Source: JBFFXF01 sp041569895 (GTDB lineage: Bacteria > Planctomycetota > UBA8108 > JACQVS01). Taken from it: a stretch of 19,823 nt of DNA. The notes below the pieces were generated by a model that saw nothing but the letters and a program-made list of their open reading frames with translations, was not told the origin of the DNA and made no database searches. How positions within the stretch are numbered: position 1 is the stretch's first letter; each line of letters opens with the position of its first letter. Shown here piece after piece: positions 16,020 through 19,823 of the stretch. The stretch spans positions 1 through 19,823 of the forward strand of contig JBFFXF010000128.1 of assembly GCA_041569895.1 (NCBI GenBank), read 5' to 3'. A program made the position numbers and the translations under genes.

Positions 16020-17014
16020 GCGGCGCCATCCTCGAGGTCCGCGACCTGAGCGTCCACTTCCCGCTCCGCCGCGGCGCCGTGCTGCGCGCGGTCGACGGCG
16101 TCAGCTTCGACCTGCGGCGCGGCGAGACGCTCGGGCTGGTCGGCGAGTCGGGGTGCGGCAAGTCCACCACCGCGAAGGCCATCCTGCGCATCGTGCGGCC
16201 GTCGTCGGGCTCCGTGCGCCTCGACCTCTCCGGCGGGAACGGCGAGCGACGCATGGTGGAGCTGACGTCGCTGGCGGGCCGCGCTCTCCGCCGCGCCCGC
16301 CGCCACATCCCGCTGGTCTTCCAGGATCCCTACGCCTCGCTCAACCCGCGGATGACGGTCGGCGACATCATCGCCGAGCCGATGCGCATATTCCGGCTCC
16401 TCCCCGCCCGCGAGATCGCCGCCCGCGTCCAGGAGCTGATGCGGGAGGTCGGCCTCGATCCGAAGTTCGTCAAGAGGTACCCCCACGAGTTCTCCGGCGG
16501 CCAGCGGCAGCGGATCGGCATCGCGCGATCGCTGGCGCTCGATCCCGAGGTGCTGATCTGCGACGAGCCGGTGTCGGCGCTCGACGTCTCGATCCGGTCG
16601 CAGGTGATCAACCTGCTGATGGATCTCCAGCAGCGGCGCGGTCTCTCCTACGTCTTCATCGCGCACGACCTCTCCGTCGTCAAGCGCATCAGTCACCGCG
16701 TGGCGGTGATGTACCTCGGCAAGATCGTCGAGGAGGCCCCGTCCGATCGCATCTACCGCCAGCCGCTGCACCCCTACACCGAGGCGCTGCTCTCGTCGAT
16801 CCCCATCCCCGACCCCGCCGTCGAGCGGCGGCGCCAGCGGATCATCCTGACCGGCGATCCGCCCGACCCGTCGGCGCTCCGCACGGGATGCGACTTCGCC
16901 TCTCGCTGCCCGAAGGTGCTCGAGGAGTGCCGGCGGGTGGCGCCGACGCTCGAGGAGATCGAGCCGCGGCACTCGGTGTCGTGCCACCTCCACTCGGGCG
17001 AGCCGCGGTCGTGA
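16016..17014 (+). CDS. oppF: Oligopeptide ABC transporter ATP-binding protein OppF
   Basis: A 332-residue partner ATPase of OppD, normal length. Walker A is GESGCGKST (43-51), the Q-loop VFQDPYASLNP is the OppF form, the signature is FSGGQRQR (159-166), Walker B LICDEP (180-185), and the H-loop AHD has H217. The C-terminus has the HPYTEALLSSIPIPDP segment and GCDFASRC with further Cys (PKVLEEC, SCHLH), matching the conserved Cys pattern in OppD. GTG 16016 overlaps the oppD TGA by GTGA, so the two are translationally coupled. It is the last gene of the operon. Confidence 0.96.
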
Positions 17015-17015
17015 A

Positions 17016-17042
17016 CCGGGCCACCCGGCGCACTTTCTCTTT
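17016..17042 (+). terminator. Possible weak terminator after oppF
   Basis: CCGGG, loop CCA, CCCGG (17016-17028) forms a short GC stem just after the oppF stop and is followed by a pyrimidine-rich stretch TTTCTCTTT (17034-17042). The 5-bp stem and broken T-run make this a weak candidate. Confidence 0.3.
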
Positions 17043-17069
17043 GCCGCGTTCCCCTCCGAAAGGTAAGGT
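17041..17069 (+). promoter_or_regulatory. Candidate promoter for thrS
   Basis: TTGCCG (17041-17046) and TAAGGT (17064-17069) are separated by exactly 17 nt, matching 4/6 and 3/6 of consensus. Transcription would begin near 17076, 15 nt before the ATG at 17091 and 60 nt before the ATG at 17136. No T-box-like structure fits in this short space. Confidence 0.35.
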
Positions 17070-17135
17070 CTCCTTCTCGACAGTCGCTTCATGTCGTCTT
17101 TGAGCCGACCGAAACAGAGGAACGGTAGAGAAACG

Positions 17136-18977
17136 ATGAGCCCACCGCCCGGCGAGAAGGCCGCTGAGAACGCCGAGATCAAGGGGATCCCGCTCGACCA
17201 CTATTGCCTGCTCCATTCGACCGCGCACGTCATGGCGGCCGCCGTCAGGCGGCTCTGGAGCGACGCGCGCTTCACGGTCGGCCCGCCGATCTCGCGGCCG
17301 TACCGCGGCTTCTACTACGACATCGACCTCGAGCACCGCCTCGGCCCCGAGGACCTCCCGAAGATCGAGGCCGAGATGAAGAAGATCGTCAAGGAGCGCC
17401 AGCCGTTCGAGCGCAAGGTGCTCGGGAAGGACGAGGCGGTGACGCTCTTCCGCGATCTCGGTCAGGACTACAAGCTCGACCTCATCGAGGCCAAGGCCGG
17501 GAGCTCGGCGACGGCGCAGCAGGAGGCCGCGGACCAGGGCGTCGAGGGCGACGTCGTCAGTATTTACACCAACGGCGACTTCACCGACCTCTGCAAGGGG
17601 CCACACGTCGAGCACACCGGACTCTGCCGCCACTTCAAGCTGCTCAACGTCTCGGGGTCGTACCTCTGGGGGGACTCGCAGAACAAGCAGATCCAGCGCA
17701 TCTACGGCATCAGCTGGCCGACGAAGGAAGAGCTCAAGCGCGACGTGGCGCGCCACGACAGCGCCGTCGAGCGCGACCACCGCAAGATCGGCAAGGACCT
17801 CAAGCTGTTCCAGTCGCACCCCGAGTCGCCCGGCAACACCTTCTGGCTGCACCGCGGCACGGTGCTGATGAACATCCTGTCGGAGAAGATGCGGAAGCTG
17901 CTCTTCTCGAACGGCTACCAGGAGGTGCGCACGCCGCTGCTCTACAACAAGAGCCTCTGGGAGACGTCCGGCCACTGGGAGAAGTTCCGGGACAAGCTCT
18001 TCACCTTCGGCGAGGGCGATCAGGTCTTCAGCCTGAAGCCGATGAACTGCCCGGCGCACATGCTGATCTATCGGAGCGAGCGGCGCAGCTACCGCGAGCT
18101 GCCCCTCCGCATCCACGACCAGGGCGTCCTGCACCGCAAGGAGGACAGCGGGGCGATCGAGGGGATCCGGCGCGCGTATCAGTTCTGTCAGGACGACGCG
18201 CACATCTTTCTGATGCCGGATCAGGTCGAGGCGGAGATCACCGAGCTGATCGGGCTCGTCCGCCGCGTGTACGGCGCGTTCGGGATCGAGTTCCGCTGCT
18301 TCCTGAGCGTCTCCGACTGGGAGCACTTCCCGGAGAAGTGGCTCGGGGACCGGGCGACGTGGGAGCGCGCCGAGGCCGACCTCGCGTCCGCGCTCGAGAA
18401 GAACGACCTGGAGTACAAGCTCGATCCGAACGAGGCTGCGTTCTACGGCCCGAAGATCGATTTCATCATCCCGAACCTCTTCGGGGAGTTCGAGCACCAG
18501 TGCGCGACCATCCAGCTCGACTTCAACCTGCCTGAGCGGTTCGACCTGATCTACGTCGACTCCGACAACAGCGAGAAGCGACCGATCGTCGTCCACCGCG
18601 CCATCTACGGGAGCTTCGAGCGCTTCGTCGCGTCGGTGATCGAGCACACCGCGGGCAAGTTCCCGATGTGGCTCGCCCCGCTCCAGGTCAAGGTGCTCAC
18701 CATATCGGAGGGCGCCGTGCCGTACGGCCGGAGCGTTCACGAGAAGCTGGTCGCGGCCGGGCTGCGGTGCGAGCTCGACGACCGCGACGACAAGATCAGC
18801 TTCAAGATCCGCGGCGCGTCGAGGGAGAAGGTCCCCTACCTGCTCATCGTCGGCGCCAAGGAGGCCGAGAACGGCACCGTCAGCGTGCGGTCCCGCGAGG
18901 CGCAGAAGGAGCAGGTGACGATGGAGGTCGACCGCTTCATCGAGCGCGCCCTGGACGAGTCGGCGATGGAGTTCTGA
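17136..18977 (+). CDS. thrS: Threonyl-tRNA synthetase lacking the TGS domain
   Basis: A 613-residue class II aminoacyl-tRNA synthetase that charges tRNA-Thr. The protein begins almost directly with the editing domain: HSTAH (H27, H31) and CKGPH (C153, H157), the two halves of the serine-editing site, are intact. The catalytic core keeps the zinc ligands C305 (KPMNCPAH), H356 (QDDAH) and H487 (VVHRA), and motif 2 is HRKE. The anticodon-binding domain (WLAPLQVKVLTISE to the end) is complete. The usual N-terminal TGS domain of ~60 residues is missing and cannot fit in the 121 bp after oppF. Several normally strict motifs differ: CPAH for CPGH, RRAYQFCQDDAH for the RVRGF form, and no STRPE. Start is uncertain: ATG 17136 has only AGAG/AGAGG nearby, and in-frame ATG 17091 would add 15 residues. 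Confidence 0.93.
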   Translation: MSPPPGEKAAENAEIKGIPLDHYCLLHSTAHVMAAAVRRLWSDARFTVGPPISRPYRGFYYDIDLEHRLGPEDLPKIEAEMKKIVKERQPFERKVLGKDEAVTLFRDLGQDYKLDLIEAKAGSSATAQQEAADQGVEGDVVSIYTNGDFTDLCKGPHVEHTGLCRHFKLLNVSGSYLWGDSQNKQIQRIYGISWPTKEELKRDVARHDSAVERDHRKIGKDLKLFQSHPESPGNTFWLHRGTVLMNILSEKMRKLLFSNGYQEVRTPLLYNKSLWETSGHWEKFRDKLFTFGEGDQVFSLKPMNCPAHMLIYRSERRSYRELPLRIHDQGVLHRKEDSGAIEGIRRAYQFCQDDAHIFLMPDQVEAEITELIGLVRRVYGAFGIEFRCFLSVSDWEHFPEKWLGDRATWERAEADLASALEKNDLEYKLDPNEAAFYGPKIDFIIPNLFGEFEHQCATIQLDFNLPERFDLIYVDSDNSEKRPIVVHRAIYGSFERFVASVIEHTAGKFPMWLAPLQVKVLTISEGAVPYGRSVHEKLVAAGLRCELDDRDDKISFKIRGASREKVPYLLIVGAKEAENGTVSVRSREAQKEQVTMEVDRFIERALDESAMEF

Positions 18978-19013
18978 TCGGCACGGGGAGCTCCCGCGCG
19001 TCGGGGATCAGAA
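18972..19013. terminator. Inverted repeat spanning two convergent stop codons
   Basis: TTCTGATC (18972-18979) and GATCAGAA (19006-19013) are exactly complementary, and each contains the stop codon of one of the two converging genes. Nested inside is the palindrome GGGAGCTCCC (18986-18995). It could act as a bidirectional terminator, but there is no T-run and both genes simply end in Phe-TGA-TC, so chance is possible. Confidence 0.35.
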
Positions 19014-19823
19014 GCGCTCGAGGCGGCGCCGCTTCAGTCGCCCGTCGAGATCGGCCACCGAGTGCGCGACAAGGTAGGCGAGCCGCACGATCCGCGTCAT
19101 CTTCTGGAAGTTCAGCTTCTCGACGGTGTCGGTCGGCTTGTGGTAGTCGCGGTGGAACCCGGTGAAGAAGAAGACGAACGGGATTCCCGCCTCGCCGAAG
19201 TGGTACTGGTCGCTGTAGCGATAGACCCGCTCCTGGTCATACTCGAACTCGAGGCCGACCGACCGGTTGAGCTCGAGGATGAGCTCGTGAAGCTGGTGGC
19301 TGTGCCGTCGCGACCCGACCAGGTGCACCGTGTTGCGGTTCTCGCCCGCGGTCTCGTCCTTCCCCTCCTCGTCGCGACCGATCATGTCGAGGTTGATCTT
19401 GGCGACGATCCTCGCCAGCGGCACGGTCTGGCGCTCGACGAAGAACTGCGAGCCCTTGAGCCCCTTTTCCTCGGCCCCGTAGAGGATCAGCAGGATGCTG
19501 CGCCGTGGACGGACCGGGTTCGAGACGAACGCGCGCGCGATGGCGAGGATGCCGGCCGAACCGGAGGCGTTGTCGTCCGCGCCGTTGAAGATGTCGTCGT
19601 CCTTCTTGCCGACATGGTCGAGGTGCGCCCCGATGACGACGTGCTCGTCGCGCAGGCGCGGGTCGGCGCCCTCGATCCTGGCGATGACGTTCGACGTCGG
19701 CGTCCGCGTCACCTGCTTTACCGGGCGGACGATGCGGGTGGCGACCGTCGCCGAGCGCGTCGCGTCGCCGTCACCGGGCGCTCCCTCACCGAAGACCGCG
19801 GCGGCGACCTTCCTGGACACCCA
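19008..19823 (-). CDS. M28-family zinc metallopeptidase, C-terminal part (runs off the window)
   Basis: The frame stays open to the right edge, so only the last ~272 residues are seen and the true start is outside. Numbered from the GTG codon at 19820, the M28 two-zinc site is complete: H66 (GAHLDHVG), bridging D82 (NGADDNASG), catalytic E117 and ligand E118 (YGAEEKGLKGS), D145 (NLDMIGR) and H227 (HRDYHKPTDT). M28 enzymes are mostly aminopeptidases or carboxypeptidases. The missing N-terminus often carries a signal peptide and a PA-type insert, so export is likely but not visible. It converges on thrS with 30 bp between their ends. The GTG at 19820 is probably internal. Confidence 0.93.
   Translation of the reverse strand, partial: WVSRKVAAAVFGEGAPGDGDATRSATVATRIVRPVKQVTRTPTSNVIARIEGADPRLRDEHVVIGAHLDHVGKKDDDIFNGADDNASGSAGILAIARAFVSNPVRPRRSILLILYGAEEKGLKGSQFFVERQTVPLARIVAKINLDMIGRDEEGKDETAGENRNTVHLVGSRRHSHQLHELILELNRSVGLEFEYDQERVYRYSDQYHFGEAGIPFVFFFTGFHRDYHKPTDTVEKLNFQKMTRIVRLAYLVAHSVADLDGRLKRRRLERF

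Noticed and set aside
16842..18740. A 632-codon minus-strand frame opposite thrS
   Set aside because: It is antisense to an intact synthetase and reads as compositional shadow.

Overview
The window is high-GC, gene-dense bacterial chromosomal DNA. The organism is probably an uncultured Planctomycetota or a similar deep-branching Gram-negative. This is inferred from the strong G/C third-position bias, two Tat-exported proteins, two lipoproteins, and a secreted protease ending in a dockerin-like double EF-hand tail of the kind common in planctomycete surface proteins. No rRNA, tRNA, CRISPR array, phage gene or transposase was seen.

Layout. (1) 1-3486: a KdgF-like cupin (+), a Tat-exported DUF3500-type protein (-), then two overlapping lipoprotein genes (+), one beta-propeller-like and one small. 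Divergent promoter candidates lie between the DUF3500 gene and the lipoprotein pair. (2) 3487-3751: a gene-free stretch holding a CCGANN hexanucleotide array and copy A of a dispersed repeat. (3) 3752-6062: a minus-strand pair, a PIG3-type quinone oxidoreductase followed by a Tat-exported DUF362 protein. (4) 6063-6446: a gene-free stretch with several hexanucleotide arrays and a good promoter. (5) 6447-10283: a large secreted gluzincin-like metalloprotease with IPT/TIG domains and a dockerin-like tail. (6) 10347-17014: a complete oligopeptide ABC transporter operon, oppA-B-C-D-F, interrupted only between oppA and oppB by 262 bp carrying copy B of the repeat. (7) 17136-18977: threonyl-tRNA synthetase lacking the usual TGS domain. 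(8) 19008 to the right edge (-): the C-terminal part of an M28 metallopeptidase.

How they may work together. The secreted protease, the Opp importer and the M28 exopeptidase would make a coherent peptide-scavenging set: cut protein outside, trim peptides, import them. This is inferred from gene order and families only. The other genes (cupin, DUF3500, DUF362, oxidoreductase) show no clear common pathway.

The most unusual feature is non-coding. Two copies in opposite orientation, 9 kb apart, share an ordered block: GGCTGCTCGAC, a spacer, a 27-bp core matching at 25 positions, three tandem 8-mers of form GAANGCAN, and GARAAGAAG, next to a CCCGNN hexamer array. A 1-nt length difference inside the block argues against it being coding. 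With hexamer arrays in every long intergenic gap, this looks like an undescribed family of composite intergenic repeats.
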